A model generated the notes under the pieces. The model was not told the origin of the DNA. It did no database searches and worked only from the letters and a program-made list of their open reading frames with translations. Position numbers and translations under genes: made by a program. This document shows positions 48,141 through 58,491 of a stretch of DNA of 64,000 nt, piece by piece (the stretch's first letter is position 1; each line of letters begins with the position of its first letter). Source of the stretch: Microbacterium sp. ProA8 (GTDB taxonomy: Bacteria > Actinomycetota > Actinomycetes > Actinomycetales > Microbacteriaceae); contig NZ_CP157000.1 in NCBI RefSeq assembly GCF_039905635.1, positions 620,001 through 684,000 of the forward strand. The letters run 5' to 3'.

Positions 48141-49379
48141 TCACCAGTCGTGGATGGTGCCGTCGGCGAGGCGGTTGTAGGGGAGGTAGGCGCGGATGTA
48201 GGGGTACTTGCCGGCCTCGTCGGTGTCGAGGTCGACGCCGAGTCCGGGTTGGTCGCCGGGGTGGAGGAAGCCGTCGGTCCAGGTGAAGGACTGCTGGAAC
48301 ACGGCATCGGTCTTTGGACCGTGTCGCATGTATTCCTGAATGCCGAAGTTGTGGATGGCGAGCCCGAGGTGCATGGCGGCGGCCATGCCGACGGGGGAGA
48401 TGTCGGTGGGGCCGTGCATGCCGGATTTGATCTGGTACTGCGCGGCGTAGTCGAGCACCTTCTTCAGGTGGGTGATGCCACCCGTGTGGGTGACGGCGGA
48501 GCGCACGTAGTCGATGAGCTGTTCGCGGATGATCTGCTGGTAGTCCCACACGGTGTTGAAGATCTCGCCGATGGCCAGCGGCGTGGTGGTGTGCTGACGG
48601 ACCAGTCGCAGCGCCTCCTGGTTCTCGGCGGGGGTGCAGTCCTCGAGCCAGAACAGGTCGTAGGGTTCCAGCGACTTGCCCAGCTGCGCGGCCTGGATGG
48701 GCGACATGCGATGGTGGCCGTCGTGGAGCAGGGGCAGTTCGGGGCCGAACTCGTGGCGGACCGCCTCGAACACGGTCGGCACGTGCCGCAGGTAGGAGCG
48801 GGTGTCCCAGTCCTCCTCGTTGGGCAGGCCGCCGCGCTGAGCGGGTTCGTGGTCGTAGCGGACCCCGGTGTTGGCCTCGTAGGTCGCGTTGGAGGCGATG
48901 CCGTAGATCGATTTCAGGCCGGGCACGCCGGTCTGGATGCGGATCGCCTTGTAGCCCTGCTCCTCGTGTGCGCGCACGCTGTCGAACAGCTCTTCAGTGG
49001 TCACGCCCGACGCGTGCCCGTACGCGAGCAGGCCGGTGCGGGAGGCGCCGCCGAGCAGCTGGTACACCGGCATGCCGGCGGCCTTGCCCTTGATGTCCCA
49101 CAGCGCCATGTCCACCGCGGCGATCGCGGCCATCGTGACCGGTCCTCGTCGCCAGTAGGCAGAGCGGTACAGGAACTGCCAGGTGTCCTCGATGCGGTGC
49201 GCGTCGCGGCCCAGCAGCAGCGGCACCACGTGTTCGCTGAGGTAGGCCACCACCGCCAGCTCCCGCCCGTTCAACGTCGCGTCACCGAGGCCTGTCAGTC
49301 CGTCGTCGGTGGTGAGCTTCAGTGTCACGAAGTTGCGGTCCGGGCTCGTGACGATGACTTCCGCCCTGTCGATGATCAT
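48141..49379 (-). CDS. manD: D-mannonate dehydratase, RspA/ManD type, copy 1 (412 aa)
   Basis: Enolase superfamily, mannonate dehydratase branch. Metal ligands are D220 (LLHDGHH), E246 ([12 protein letters not shown]) and E272 (LAIGEIFNT); R147 and Y159 fit the ManD base region, and [10 protein letters not shown] carries the second catalytic His and Asp. It dehydrates D-mannonate to 2-keto-3-deoxygluconate. GAAAGAGGAGACC precedes ATG 49379. It lies 32 bases after the mannonate oxidoreductase gene in a CE7-oxidoreductase-ManD operon. A second full-length copy is at 60538-61776 with closely similar sequence; this one has DGHH where the other has DVHH. Confidence 0.92.
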   Translation of the reverse strand: MIIDRAEVIVTSPDRNFVTLKLTTDDGLTGLGDATLNGRELAVVAYLSEHVVPLLLGRDAHRIEDTWQFLYRSAYWRRGPVTMAAIAAVDMALWDIKGKAAGMPVYQLLGGASRTGLLAYGHASGVTTEELFDSVRAHEEQGYKAIRIQTGVPGLKSIYGIASNATYEANTGVRYDHEPAQRGGLPNEEDWDTRSYLRHVPTVFEAVRHEFGPELPLLHDGHHRMSPIQAAQLGKSLEPYDLFWLEDCTPAENQEALRLVRQHTTTPLAIGEIFNTVWDYQQIIREQLIDYVRSAVTHTGGITHLKKVLDYAAQYQIKSGMHGPTDISPVGMAAAMHLGLAIHNFGIQEYMRHGPKTDAVFQQSFTWTDGFLHPGDQPGLGVDLDTDEAGKYPYIRAYLPYNRLADGTIHDW

Positions 49380-49411
49380 GTCGGTCTCCTCTTTCGGTCT
49401 GTTCGTCGGGG

Positions 49412-50734
49412 TCAGTCGGCGACGATCACGGATGAGATGAACTCGCGATCGCCCGCGCTCGCCCCGGTCATCAGCCGGTCGAGCAATCCGCCGGCGTCTC
49501 CGGCGGGGAAGGCTCCGCGACGGGCGCCCTCGGCCCAGTCCCGGATGACGGCGAGAGCGCCGGCGGCGTCGCGGCCGGCACGACGCTCGGCGGCGAGGAC
49601 GGGAAGGATCCGCAGTCGCACCTTCGTCGCGGTGTCCACGGCGATCTGGCCGAGGCGGTGCGCGATGCGGCCGTTCTCGAAGCGCTCGACGAGCTCGCGC
49701 CGATAGCCCGTGGTCTCGGCCTCCGCGCCGACCGTGCGTTCGGCTTCGTCCCAGAACCGGTCGAGCACCTCGCGGCAGGACGGATCGGCCATGGCGTCCG
49801 CGACCGTCTCGTGGCCGCGCAGCAGACCGCGGAACGCCAGCGCCAGGTGCCCCCCGTTGAGCACGAGGAGCTTGCGTCGCTCGAAGGGCGCGATGTCGTC
49901 GACGAATCGGGCGCCGGCGTCCTCCCACCGCGGCCGCCCGGCAGGGAAGTCGCCGGCGAGCACCCAGTCCGAGAAGGGCTCGGCCACCACGGCGGCGTCG
50001 TCGCGGAAGCCGGTCCACGCCTCGACTGCGCGCAGGTCGTCGTCGGTGGTGTGGGGCGTGATGCGGTCGACGCTCGTGGAGACGAACGAGACCGGCCAGG
50101 ACGCGGCGTCCCACCCGGCCGCTGCGGCGATGTCCCGGACAGCGCGGCGCATCGTGGCGCCGTTGCCGGGGAGGTTGTCGCAGGGGACGACGGCGATGGG
50201 TCCGCCGCCACGAGCGGCCCGCGCGGCCAGGCCGTGTGTCAGCCGCGCGACCGGCGTGCGCACGCGCGCCGGATCGCCGTCCCGCAACGCGGCGAGGTCT
50301 GCGGCGAGGTCGGGATCCGCGCGGTCGATGAGGCCGTCGGCGCCGAGGTGGTAGCCCGCCTCCGTGATGGTGAGCGTGACGATCGCCGTCGCGGGGTGCG
50401 CCACCAGTTCGACGAACCGTGCGAGGTCGCTCGCGGGCCGGGCCTCGGCGATGCTGTCGACGAACGCGTACCGGTCGCCGTCGCCGCCCCGCTCGATGAG
50501 GGTGTAGACGCCGCCCTGGGCCTCCAGCTGATCGGCGACCCGCGGACTGCGGCCGGTGAATCCGGCGATCCCCCAGTCGGCGGCGTCGCCCGCACGCGAG
50601 GTGTGCCACGCCTGGTGCGTGCGGTGGAAGGCGCCGATGCCGAGGTGGACGATACGCACCGGCGCCGCAGGGCGGGCCAGCCCAGCGGCGACGAGCAGGT
50701 CGCGGTGCAGGCGGGGGAGGGGATCGGGCGTCAT
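49412..50734 (-). CDS. uxuB: Mannitol dehydrogenase family protein, probable fructuronate reductase/mannonate oxidoreductase (440 aa)
   Basis: Polyol-specific long-chain dehydrogenase: N-terminal Rossmann region [30 protein letters not shown], then the C-terminal domain with [14 protein letters not shown], where the Lys, Asn and His match the family's catalytic residues. Between CE7 and ManD genes the expected reaction is NADH-linked reduction of D-fructuronate to D-mannonate (UxuB). ATG overlaps the CE7 stop by ATGA. Mannitol or arabinitol dehydrogenase is possible from sequence alone; context favours UxuB. Confidence 0.82.
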   Translation of the reverse strand: MTPDPLPRLHRDLLVAAGLARPAAPVRIVHLGIGAFHRTHQAWHTSRAGDAADWGIAGFTGRSPRVADQLEAQGGVYTLIERGGDGDRYAFVDSIAEARPASDLARFVELVAHPATAIVTLTITEAGYHLGADGLIDRADPDLAADLAALRDGDPARVRTPVARLTHGLAARAARGGGPIAVVPCDNLPGNGATMRRAVRDIAAAAGWDAASWPVSFVSTSVDRITPHTTDDDLRAVEAWTGFRDDAAVVAEPFSDWVLAGDFPAGRPRWEDAGARFVDDIAPFERRKLLVLNGGHLALAFRGLLRGHETVADAMADPSCREVLDRFWDEAERTVGAEAETTGYRRELVERFENGRIAHRLGQIAVDTATKVRLRILPVLAAERRAGRDAAGALAVIRDWAEGARRGAFPAGDAGGLLDRLMTGASAGDREFISSVIVAD

Positions 50735-51738
50735 GACGTCGCCTCCGCAGCCACCGGCATCCGGTCGGGCCATCCGACGCGCTCTCGCAGCCATTCCGCT
50801 TGGCGCACCCAGTGCGCGCCCTCGCCGCCCTCGTGGCCGTTCCACGGATACGCGACGACCTCGGCGCCGGCCGCCCAGTGATTCGCGGCCGCGAAGACGC
50901 CGGAGGGCGGCGCGATGGTGTCCATCAGGCCGGCGCCGAAGAGCGCGGGAGCAGTCGCACGCCGAGCGAAGGCCACGCCGTCGAAGTGCGACAGCGTGTG
51001 GAACACCCGAGCGGCCGATTCGCGGTGCACCGAGAGGTACCGCGTGAGCTCGGCGTGCGGCTCGGCGTCGGTGAGCCCGACCACGCGGGGAAGGTCGCAC
51101 AGGATCGGCGCCGAGGGGAGCGCGCCGGCGAGTCCGTCGGACAGGCCCGCGGCCGCGATCGCGATCGCTCCGCCCTGGCTGTTGCCGGTGACCGCGATGC
51201 GCTCGGGGTCGATCTCTGCCATCTCGCGCAGGGCGTCGACGGCGCGCACCGCGTCCGTGAACACGCGCCGGTAGTAGTACTCGCGCGGGTCGGCGATGCC
51301 GCGCGTGAGGAATCCCGCCGTCGCGGGCCCGGCCCCGTGCGGATCGGGCGTCTGCCCGCCGGTCCCCCAGGTCGCACCCTGGCCTCGCGTGTCGACGATG
51401 AGCTGCGCGAAACCCGCCGCCGGCCAGTGCAGCCGCTCGTGGGCGAGCCCACGACCCCGGCCGTAGCCGACGAACTCCGCGACCGCGGGGAGCGGCCTCC
51501 GGGCGTGTGCGGGAAGGACCAGCCACGCGCGCACAGGCTCCCCTCCGAATCCCGGGAAGACGACATCCTCGACGGTGACGAGATCGAGCGGCGACGGGGC
51601 CGGAGAGCGACGGATGCCGCGTCCGGCGGCTCGCGACGTCGCGAGCGTCTCGCGCCAGAAATCGTCGAATCCGGAGGGCTCGGAGACCTCCGGGCGGTAG
51701 GCCCGCAACTGCGGTTCGGGCAAGTCGAAGTGCGCCAT
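50731..51738 (-). CDS. Acetylxylan esterase, CE7 family (335 aa)
   Basis: Alpha/beta hydrolase of the AXE1/CE7 group: [10 protein letters not shown] at the N-terminus, the RGQGATWG family motif (118-125), nucleophile S187 in GNSQGG, D273 in GAGLMDT and H302 in GHEGG complete the triad. It removes acetyl groups from imported short xylo-oligosaccharides; no signal peptide, so cytoplasmic. Start 51738 follows GAAGGGAG. First gene of the operon, with an AATGAAAACGTT operator-like site about 65 bases upstream, divergent from an LplB-type permease. Confidence 0.9.
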   Translation of the reverse strand: MAHFDLPEPQLRAYRPEVSEPSGFDDFWRETLATSRAAGRGIRRSPAPSPLDLVTVEDVVFPGFGGEPVRAWLVLPAHARRPLPAVAEFVGYGRGRGLAHERLHWPAAGFAQLIVDTRGQGATWGTGGQTPDPHGAGPATAGFLTRGIADPREYYYRRVFTDAVRAVDALREMAEIDPERIAVTGNSQGGAIAIAAAGLSDGLAGALPSAPILCDLPRVVGLTDAEPHAELTRYLSVHRESAARVFHTLSHFDGVAFARRATAPALFGAGLMDTIAPPSGVFAAANHWAAGAEVVAYPWNGHEGGEGAHWVRQAEWLRERVGWPDRMPVAAEATS

Positions 51739-51802
51739 CGGCGGGGTTTCTCCCTTCATCGCGAGACGCGCCCGACTCGGCGGCGCCTGTCCGGCAACGC
51801 CA

Positions 51803-51820
51803 AATGAAAACGTTGACATT
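51803..51820. promoter_or_regulatory. Candidate LacI operator in the divergent CE7 / ABC promoter
   Basis: AATGAAAACGTTGACATT matches its own complement at 14 of 18 positions around AACGTT. A similar AATGTAAACGTTATT is at 63334-63348 upstream of uxaC. Suggests one LacI regulator controls the CE7 operon, the importer and uxaC. Confidence 0.6.
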
Positions 51821-51924
51821 GCCTTCCCCAAAGGCTACCGTCATCGTGTATCGAACGGGAAGTCGAAACTTTCTGAACGAATCAGGCCCCCTCCGAGGAT
51901 GCCGACCACCCGCAAAGGAGCGCA

Positions 51925-52938
51925 GTGTCCGTCAACAGCAACGTCGTCATCGCCGACGCGATCGAGCTGCGCGAAGAGGCCGAGGACGAGCGGCAGAACG
52001 CCGGTCGCGGCGGGCGCTCCCGCCCGCCCAAGCAGCGAACGACATGGCGGAGAGCCCTCAGGAAGGACTGGCGGCTCTACTCGCTGCTGGTGCTGCCGAT
52101 CCTCTTCCTGCTGATCTTCCGGTACGTGCCCATGGCGGGCAACATCATCGCCTTCCGCCGGTTCCGTCCGGGCGGCAGCATGTTCGGCGACGAGTGGGTG
52201 GGGCTCCGCTATGTCGAGCTCTTCATCAACGACCCGACCTTCTGGCGGGCGTTCTGGAACACCGCGATCCTCGGCGGTCTCACCCTCGCGATCGTGTTCC
52301 CGCTGCCGATCGTCCTCGCGCTCATGTTCAACGAGCTGCGGTCGCACCGCTTCAAGCGGGTCGCGCAGTCGATCTCCTACCTCCCGCACTTCATGTCGAT
52401 CGTCATCGTCGCGGGCATGGTGCTCCAGCTCACGGCCCTGCGGGGATCCATCAACCAGGGGATCGAGTTCTTCGGCGGTGAGGCGATCCCGTTCATGCAG
52501 CTGCCGGAATGGTTCCGCACGATCTACGTCAGCTCCGAGATCTGGCAGACGGTGGGCTGGGGCACCATCCTCTATCTCGCGGCGCTCACGACCATCGACC
52601 CGCAGCTCTACGAAGCCGCCCGCATCGACGGCGCGAGCCGCTGGCGGCAGATCTGGCATGTGACCCTGCCCGGCATCCGGTCCACCATGATCGTGCTGCT
52701 CATCCTCAACATCGGCACGTTCATGGCCGTCGGGTTCGAGAAGGTGCTGCTGCTGTACAACCCCCTGCTGTACCCGACCGCCGACGTCATATCCACGTAC
52801 CTCTATCGGGTGGGCATCATCTCCAGCAACTTCTCCTACGCCACGGCGATCGGGCTCTTCGAGGCGCTGATCGGCCTGACCCTGATCCTGACCGCGAACG
52901 CGATCTCGCGTCGAACCGTGGGGACGAGCCTGTGGTGA
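51925..52938 (+). CDS. ABC transporter permease, LplB-type (337 aa)
   Basis: About 50 cytoplasmic residues, then six transmembrane segments starting SLLVLPILFLLIFRYVPMAG, with the EAA loop LYEAARIDGASRWRQIWHVTLP. The RYVPM.GN.IAFRRF start and length mark the LplB/YteP group that serves acidic or complex oligosaccharides; in Paenibacillus the equivalent system takes up aldouronates. GTG 51925 follows AAAGGAGCG. First gene of the importer operon, overlapping the next permease by GTGA. It faces the CE7 operon across a shared operator. Confidence 0.9.
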   Translation: MSVNSNVVIADAIELREEAEDERQNAGRGGRSRPPKQRTTWRRALRKDWRLYSLLVLPILFLLIFRYVPMAGNIIAFRRFRPGGSMFGDEWVGLRYVELFINDPTFWRAFWNTAILGGLTLAIVFPLPIVLALMFNELRSHRFKRVAQSISYLPHFMSIVIVAGMVLQLTALRGSINQGIEFFGGEAIPFMQLPEWFRTIYVSSEIWQTVGWGTILYLAALTTIDPQLYEAARIDGASRWRQIWHVTLPGIRSTMIVLLILNIGTFMAVGFEKVLLLYNPLLYPTADVISTYLYRVGIISSNFSYATAIGLFEALIGLTLILTANAISRRTVGTSLW

Positions 52939-53882
52939 CCTCCAGCATCCGTACGCCGGTGCGCCGCCGAGCCGACCGCATCTTCCGGCCGTCGACCCAC
53001 GGCGGCATCAAGGACTCCCGCAGCTACACGGTGTTCCGGGTGGTCAACGGCGTCCTCATCGTGGCGATCTGCTTCATCACGCTGTACCCGTTCCTCAATG
53101 TCGTCGCGCAGGCGTTCAGCTCCGAGGCGTACATCAATTCGGGCCAGGTGAACCTGATCCCGATGGGGTTCAACGTCACGACGTTCGGCTACGTGATGAG
53201 CGACCCCCTCTTCTGGCGCAACTACGGCAACACCGTGGTCTACACGGTCGTCGCGACGGCGATCGCGATGGTGCTCACGACGTCGTTCGCGTACGCGCTG
53301 TCGAAGAAGCACCTGAAGGGGCGCGCCGTCTTCATCGGGATCGCCGTCTTCACCATGTTCTTCAACGGCGGGCTCATCCCCAACTACATCCTGATCAACA
53401 CCCTGGGGTTCAAGAACACGATCTGGGCGATCGTCCTCCCCAACGCGATCAGCATCTTCAACCTGCTGGTGATGAAGGCGTTCTTCGAGGGCTTTCCCGA
53501 GGACCTCGAAGAGGCAGCCGCGATCGACGGGCTCACGACCTACGGCATCCTGCTGCGGATCGTGCTGCCGCTCAGCAAGGCGGTGATCGCGACGATGGTG
53601 CTCTTCTACGCCGTCTCGTTCTGGAACTCGTGGTTCTCGGCGTTCCTCTACATGGATCGATCCGACCTGTATCCGGTCACGGTGTATCTGCGCAATCTGC
53701 TCGCTGCGGCAACCGGCGGTGAGTCCCTGGGCGCGGGGATGGGCTCGGGCGAGTCGGCGCAGGTCGCCTCGAACGTCAAAGCCGTGACGATGCTCCTCAC
53801 CGTGCTGCCCATCGTCTGCCTCTACCCGTTCATCCAGAAGTACTTCGTCTCCGGGGTCATGCTCGGCTCCGTCAAGCAGTGA
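52935..53882 (+). CDS. ABC transporter permease, YtcP/LplC-type (315 aa)
   Basis: LplC/YtcP-like permease with an N-terminal helix (GVLIVAICFITLYPFLNVVAQAFSS, by parts), SFAYALSKKHLKGR, FNGGLIPNYILINTLGFKNT and the EAA loop DLEEAAAIDGLTTYGILLRIVLP (by parts). The C-terminal VMLGSVKQ is a hallmark of this group. GTG overlaps the stop of the LplB-type gene. With the binding protein downstream it forms an importer that lacks its own ATPase gene. Confidence 0.92.
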   Translation: MTSSIRTPVRRRADRIFRPSTHGGIKDSRSYTVFRVVNGVLIVAICFITLYPFLNVVAQAFSSEAYINSGQVNLIPMGFNVTTFGYVMSDPLFWRNYGNTVVYTVVATAIAMVLTTSFAYALSKKHLKGRAVFIGIAVFTMFFNGGLIPNYILINTLGFKNTIWAIVLPNAISIFNLLVMKAFFEGFPEDLEEAAAIDGLTTYGILLRIVLPLSKAVIATMVLFYAVSFWNSWFSAFLYMDRSDLYPVTVYLRNLLAAATGGESLGAGMGSGESAQVASNVKAVTMLLTVLPIVCLYPFIQKYFVSGVMLGSVKQ

Positions 53883-53921
53883 CCCGGGACCCATCCCGGA
53901 CCCCCCAAGAAAGGAACCCCG

Positions 53922-55601
53922 ATGACACAGCACATACGACCGAAGGGACGCGCGCGACGCGGCGCGACGCTCGCCGGTGCACTGCTCACCGCCGCCGCGC
54001 TGGCGCTGAGCGGCTGCAGCGCGCCGGACGACGGCGGAGCCGCCGAAGGCGCAGATTTCGACTTCGCGGGCAAGGATGTCGGAGCCATGGAGGACTACGG
54101 CGTCGGCGACACCTTCACGGCGACCGAGCCCGTCGAGTTCGGACTGTTCTACCGGGACCACCCCAATTACCCGATCGATGAGAACTGGCTCATCTTCGAG
54201 GAACTGGCGGCGAACCAGAACGTCACGTTCGACGTCGTCAGCGCGCCGCTGTCGGAATGGGACCAGCGCAAGTCACTCGTCATCGGCGCCGGAGACGCTC
54301 CCGACATCATCTCCGTGACGTATCCCGGCCAGGAGGTCTCGTTCGTCGCAGGCGGCGCCATCCTCCCCGCGAGCGACTTCGTCCAGTACATGCCGAACTT
54401 CATGGACAAAGTGGAGAAGTGGGACATGGAGGACGACCTCGGCCAGCTCCGCCAGGAGGACGGCAAGTACTACCTGTTCCCCGGCTTCCGTGAAGAGCCG
54501 CGCCCCGAGTACTCCTTCGCGGTGCGCACCGACATCTGGGAGGAGCTGGGCCTCAGCCTCGAGCCGGCGAGCTTCGACGAGTTCGCAGATCAGCTCCGCA
54601 CCGTCAAGGAGGCCTACCCCGACCTGTACCCGATGACCGACCGGTGGTCGGCCAACGGGCCGATCGAGGGCACGCTCGGCTTCGTGGCCCCGAACTTCGG
54701 CACGACCGCCGGGTGGGGCTACGGTCAGGGCGTGTGGTGGAACGGCGACGAGTTCGAGTACACCGGCGCGTCGGACGGCTACCGCGACCTGGTCGAGTAC
54801 TACGCCTCGCTCGTCGAGGAGGGTCTCCTCGACCCCGAGGCCATCACGCAGGACGACGACCAGGCGCTGCAGAAGTTCGCGTCGGGTCAGGCCATGGCGA
54901 TGGGCACCAACGACCAGGAGATCGTGCGCTACCGCTCGACGATCGAGGAGCTCGGAACGGATGCCGAAATCGGCATGATCCGAGTGCCGGCGGGTCCTGC
55001 CGGTGACAACTTCCAGTACGGTCAGCGTCTCGTGAGCGGATTCATGCTCTCGTCGGAGGTCGCCGAGTCCGAGAACTTCCTCGCTCTCCTGCAGTTCCTC
55101 GACTGGCTCTACTACTCCGACGAGGGTCTCGAGTTCGCCAAGTGGGGCGTCGAGGGCGTCACCTACGACAAGGAGGGTGACGACACCTGGGTTCTCAACG
55201 AGAACATCACGGCGATGGGGCTGAACCCCGGCGCACCCGAGAACCTGCAGGCGGACTACGGCTTCTCCAACGGCGTGTTCACGCTCGTCCACGGGTCGAC
55301 CCTCGCTCTCGACCGCTCGATGCTCCGTCCCGAGGCGCTCGAGTTCGTCGAGTCGATGTCGACCAAGACGGTCCTCGAGCTGCCGCCGCCCGCACCGCTG
55401 GATGAGATCGAGCGCGAGCAGGTGTCGCTGTACCAGTCGGCGCTCAAGGACCACGTCTGGCAGAACACCTCGTCCTTCATCCTGGGTCAGCGGTCGATGG
55501 ACGAATGGGACGACTACGTCGCGGAGCTCGAGGGGATGAACATGACGGCATACCTCGACATCGTCAACGCCGCTCAGAAGCGGTACGCCGAGAACAACTG
55601 A
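53922..55601 (+). CDS. LplA-type substrate-binding lipoprotein (559 aa)
   Basis: Lipoprotein signal with lipobox LSGC (Cys near residue 31), then a long SBP of the LplA group: FYRDHPNYPIDENWLIFEEL, GDAPDIISVTYPGQEV, PEYSFAVRTDIWEELGL, KEAYPDLYPMTDRW and FLALLQFLDWLYYSDEGLEFAKWG (by parts). At 559 residues it is longer than monosaccharide binders, as usual for oligosaccharide-specific LplA proteins. Third gene of the importer operon; followed by a terminator hairpin and then GH42. The expected ligand, from the surrounding enzymes, is an acidic xylo-oligosaccharide. Confidence 0.92.
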   Translation: MTQHIRPKGRARRGATLAGALLTAAALALSGCSAPDDGGAAEGADFDFAGKDVGAMEDYGVGDTFTATEPVEFGLFYRDHPNYPIDENWLIFEELAANQNVTFDVVSAPLSEWDQRKSLVIGAGDAPDIISVTYPGQEVSFVAGGAILPASDFVQYMPNFMDKVEKWDMEDDLGQLRQEDGKYYLFPGFREEPRPEYSFAVRTDIWEELGLSLEPASFDEFADQLRTVKEAYPDLYPMTDRWSANGPIEGTLGFVAPNFGTTAGWGYGQGVWWNGDEFEYTGASDGYRDLVEYYASLVEEGLLDPEAITQDDDQALQKFASGQAMAMGTNDQEIVRYRSTIEELGTDAEIGMIRVPAGPAGDNFQYGQRLVSGFMLSSEVAESENFLALLQFLDWLYYSDEGLEFAKWGVEGVTYDKEGDDTWVLNENITAMGLNPGAPENLQADYGFSNGVFTLVHGSTLALDRSMLRPEALEFVESMSTKTVLELPPPAPLDEIEREQVSLYQSALKDHVWQNTSSFILGQRSMDEWDDYVAELEGMNMTAYLDIVNAAQKRYAENN

Positions 55602-55613
55602 CCTCGGCGGGTG

Positions 55614-55645
55614 CGGCCCCGCGTCCTCCTCCGGACGCGGGGCCG
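55614..55645 (+). terminator. Terminator after the LplABC operon
   Basis: Perfect 13-bp stem CGGCCCCGCGTCC / GGACGCGGGGCCG with a 6-base loop, followed by TTCCT, 12 bases after the binding-protein stop. Confidence 0.75.
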
Positions 55646-55723
55646 TTCCTGCGAGTGATGCCGTCGCCCGGCGATCCTCTCCCTGCTGTCCGCCCGCCGA
55701 TCCGCCACCAGGAGCAGAGCACG

Positions 55724-57751
55724 ATGACTCTTCCAGCCATGAGCAAGTTTCCCTATGGAGGCGACTACAACCCCGAGCAATGGAGCGAGGAGGTGTGGGA
55801 CGACGACCACCGCGCGTTCGACCTCGCGGGCATCGACCTGCTGACCGTCGGGGTGTTCTCCTGGTCGCTCTCGCAGCCGGATGAGGAGACCTACGACTTC
55901 TCGGTGCTGGACCGCATCATCGATCGGGCCCACGCCGAGGGGCGGAAGGTGTGCCTGGCCACGGGCACCGCCGCAGTGCCGCCGTGGCTCGCGACCGCGT
56001 ACCCCGATGTGTGCCGCGTCGACTTCGAGGGGCGCCGCCACGTCTACGGCGTGCGGCACAACGCCTGCACGAGCTCGCCGAATTACCGCCGGCTCGCCAC
56101 GGCGATGGCGGGCCGGATCGCCGAGAGGTACGCCGGTCATCCCGCGGTCGTGGCGTGGCACATCAACAACGAGTACGGCGGGCTGTGCTACTGCGGATCG
56201 TGCGCGGCGGAGTTCCGCCTCTGGCTGCGCGACCGGTACGGATCGCTCGACCGCCTCAACGACGCGTGGAACGCCGACTTCTGGTCGCACCGGTTCACGG
56301 ACTGGGGTCAGATCGTGCCGCCGAACATCCTGTCCGAGCACTGGAAGAGCCCGGACCACACGGCGTTCCAGGGGATCACGCTGGACTATCACCGGTTCAA
56401 CACCGACAACATCCTGCGCTCCTTCCGCGAGGAGAAGGCGGCGATCCGCGAGCACTCGGATCTTCCTGCCACCACCAACATGATGGCGATATACCGTCAC
56501 CTCGACTACCACCGGTGGGCGGACGACCTGGACTTCGCCTCGTGGGACAACTACCCCACCGACGGGTCGCCGGTCTCGCGTCAGGCGCTCAGCCACGCGC
56601 TCATGCGCGGGATCAAGGGCGGCCAGCCGTTCTGGCTCATGGAGCAGACGCCGACCATGACGTCCACGCGCGACTACAACCCCGTCAAGCGGCCGGGCCA
56701 GATGAGGCTCTGGTCGTGGCAGGCCGTGGCCCACGGCTCGGACTCGGTGCTGTTCTTCCAGATGCGGCACAGCAAGGGTGCGTCCGAGAAGTATCACGGC
56801 GCGGTGCTGAACCACGCGGGCCGCACCGATACCCGGGCGTTCCGCGAGGTCGCCGAGCTCGGCGCCGAGCTCGCGGCGGTCGGAGACCGGCTGCTGGGGT
56901 CGCGGACGCCGGCGCGGGTCGCCGTGCTCTTCGACTGGGACTCGTGGTGGGCCCTCGAGATCTCGGACGGCCCCAGCCGGTTCGTCAAGTACGAGAAGCA
57001 GATGGTCCAGTATCACGAGGCCCTCTGGCAGGCCGGCGCGGTGCTCGACGTCGTGCCGGTCACCGCCGACCTGTCGGGGTACGACGTCGTGGTCGCGCCC
57101 TTCCTCCACATGGTGAAGGGCGACACGGCCGCCCGGCTCGAAGCGGTCGCACGGCGCGGTGGCACGGTGGTGACCACCGTGCTCTCCGGGCGTGTGGACG
57201 AGGACGACAACGCCTTCCTCCTCGACGTTCCCGGCCCCCTCGCCCGGATCGTCGGGGTGCGGGTCGACGAGACCGATTCGCTGCCGCCGGCGCAGACGAA
57301 CACCGTGGTGCTCTCGCGCCCCGGCGAGCCCGAGGTGCCCAGCGAGGCCTCCCTCGTCTTCGATCTGGTGATTCCGCAGGGTGCCGAGCCGGTCGGGTCC
57401 TACACGCAGGACTTCTACGCGGGGACCCCCGCCGTCACCCGGAACGGGATCGGCGACGGCTCGGCCTGGTACGTCGGCGCCTGCCTGGACCAGCGCGGGG
57501 TCGACTGGGTGATCCGCCACGCCCTCGCCGAGCAGGGGCTGCTCGGCGTCTTCGCCGACGTCCAGGACCTCGAACACACGACGCGCCAGATCGGCGGGCG
57601 CCGGTACGAGTTCGTGCTCAACCACAGCGGGGTCGACGTGGAGGTCCACTCCCCGTTCACCGGGACGGACATCCTTTCGGGGCGCGCCGTGACCGCCGGG
57701 GAGCCGCTGCGGCTCGCGGTGAACGGCGTCGCCGTGATCGAGGCCGGCTGA
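55724..57751 (+). CDS. Beta-galactosidase, GH42 (675 aa)
   Basis: GH42 domain order: catalytic barrel with GGDYNPEQWSEEVWDDD at the start, acid/base E150 in WHINNEYG, zinc-type cysteines C115 and the CYCGSC cluster (155-160), nucleophile E307 in WLMEQTPT. A trimerisation domain (VAVLFDWDSWWALEISDGPS, by parts) and C-terminal beta domain follow. No signal peptide; intracellular. It releases beta- or alpha-linked galactose (or arabinopyranose) from oligosaccharides. ATG 55724 follows AGGAGCAGAG. Placed right after the importer, so it probably trims imported hemicellulose or pectin oligomers. Confidence 0.92.
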   Translation: MTLPAMSKFPYGGDYNPEQWSEEVWDDDHRAFDLAGIDLLTVGVFSWSLSQPDEETYDFSVLDRIIDRAHAEGRKVCLATGTAAVPPWLATAYPDVCRVDFEGRRHVYGVRHNACTSSPNYRRLATAMAGRIAERYAGHPAVVAWHINNEYGGLCYCGSCAAEFRLWLRDRYGSLDRLNDAWNADFWSHRFTDWGQIVPPNILSEHWKSPDHTAFQGITLDYHRFNTDNILRSFREEKAAIREHSDLPATTNMMAIYRHLDYHRWADDLDFASWDNYPTDGSPVSRQALSHALMRGIKGGQPFWLMEQTPTMTSTRDYNPVKRPGQMRLWSWQAVAHGSDSVLFFQMRHSKGASEKYHGAVLNHAGRTDTRAFREVAELGAELAAVGDRLLGSRTPARVAVLFDWDSWWALEISDGPSRFVKYEKQMVQYHEALWQAGAVLDVVPVTADLSGYDVVVAPFLHMVKGDTAARLEAVARRGGTVVTTVLSGRVDEDDNAFLLDVPGPLARIVGVRVDETDSLPPAQTNTVVLSRPGEPEVPSEASLVFDLVIPQGAEPVGSYTQDFYAGTPAVTRNGIGDGSAWYVGACLDQRGVDWVIRHALAEQGLLGVFADVQDLEHTTRQIGGRRYEFVLNHSGVDVEVHSPFTGTDILSGRAVTAGEPLRLAVNGVAVIEAG

Positions 57752-57786
57752 TGCCGGGTGCCGCGACGCCCGGCAGGATGGATGGT

Positions 57787-58479
57787 GTGACCACTCCCGC
57801 GTCGTCCTCGGATCCCCGCCAGGGCGCGTTCTGGCGCGCCACGACGGTGGTGTACTGGTTCGTCGTCGTCGAGTGCTGCTTCCTGCTCGCTGCCGCCCCG
57901 GGGCTCGCCGGCGTCCTTCTGCTCGAGCGTCATCCGAGCAACATCCCGCTCTACGCGCTGTGCCTCGTGCCGCTCGGCCCCGCGTTCGCGGCAGCCGTGT
58001 CGACGATGGCGGCACGGGCGTCGGCCGACGAGACGAACGTCTGGCCCCGGTACTGGCGGGCGTACGTCCGCAACCTCGTCGACGTGCTGTGGGTCTGGAT
58101 CCCCGCCCTCGCGCTCGCGACGGTGCTCGGCACCACCGTGGCGTTCGGCGCGTCGGTGGGGGTGGACCTGTTCTTCGGAGGGGCTGCGATCGTGCTGCTG
58201 GTCGCCCTCGCGCTGTGGTCGTCGCACGCCCTGGTGATCGCGTCGTTCTTCCGCTTCCGAGCGCGCGACATCGCGCGCCTCGCGCTGTACTACCTCGCCG
58301 CCAAGCCGCTGGTGACGCTCGGCGCCGCCTCGTACCTCGTGCTGGCCATCGCGCTCGTGACGTTCGGATCGGACTGGATGCTCGCGCTCGCCGCCGTCGT
58401 CTTCGCGGCTCTCGCGGGCGCGAACGCGCGTCCGATGATCGCCGACGTCAGGGCGCGGTTCACCACCGACGCGGAGTGA
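57787..58479 (+). CDS. YesL-like (DUF624) membrane protein (230 aa)
   Basis: Five hydrophobic segments (YWFVVVECCFLLAAAPGLAGV; PSNIPLYALCLVPLGPAFAAAV; VWIPALALATVLGTTVAFGA; IVLLVALALWSSHALVIASFF; a final pair near residue 190), with ARYWRAYVRN-type loops. DUF624/YesL proteins are small membrane proteins that co-occur with LplABC-type importers and plant-polysaccharide enzymes; their function is unclear. GTG 57787 has CAGGATGG upstream; an ATG at 57751 overlapping the GH42 stop is a possible longer start. Convergent with GH67. Confidence 0.75.
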   Translation: MTTPASSSDPRQGAFWRATTVVYWFVVVECCFLLAAAPGLAGVLLLERHPSNIPLYALCLVPLGPAFAAAVSTMAARASADETNVWPRYWRAYVRNLVDVLWVWIPALALATVLGTTVAFGASVGVDLFFGGAAIVLLVALALWSSHALVIASFFRFRARDIARLALYYLAAKPLVTLGAASYLVLAIALVTFGSDWMLALAAVVFAALAGANARPMIADVRARFTTDAE

Positions 58480-58491
58480 GGCGGGGAACGG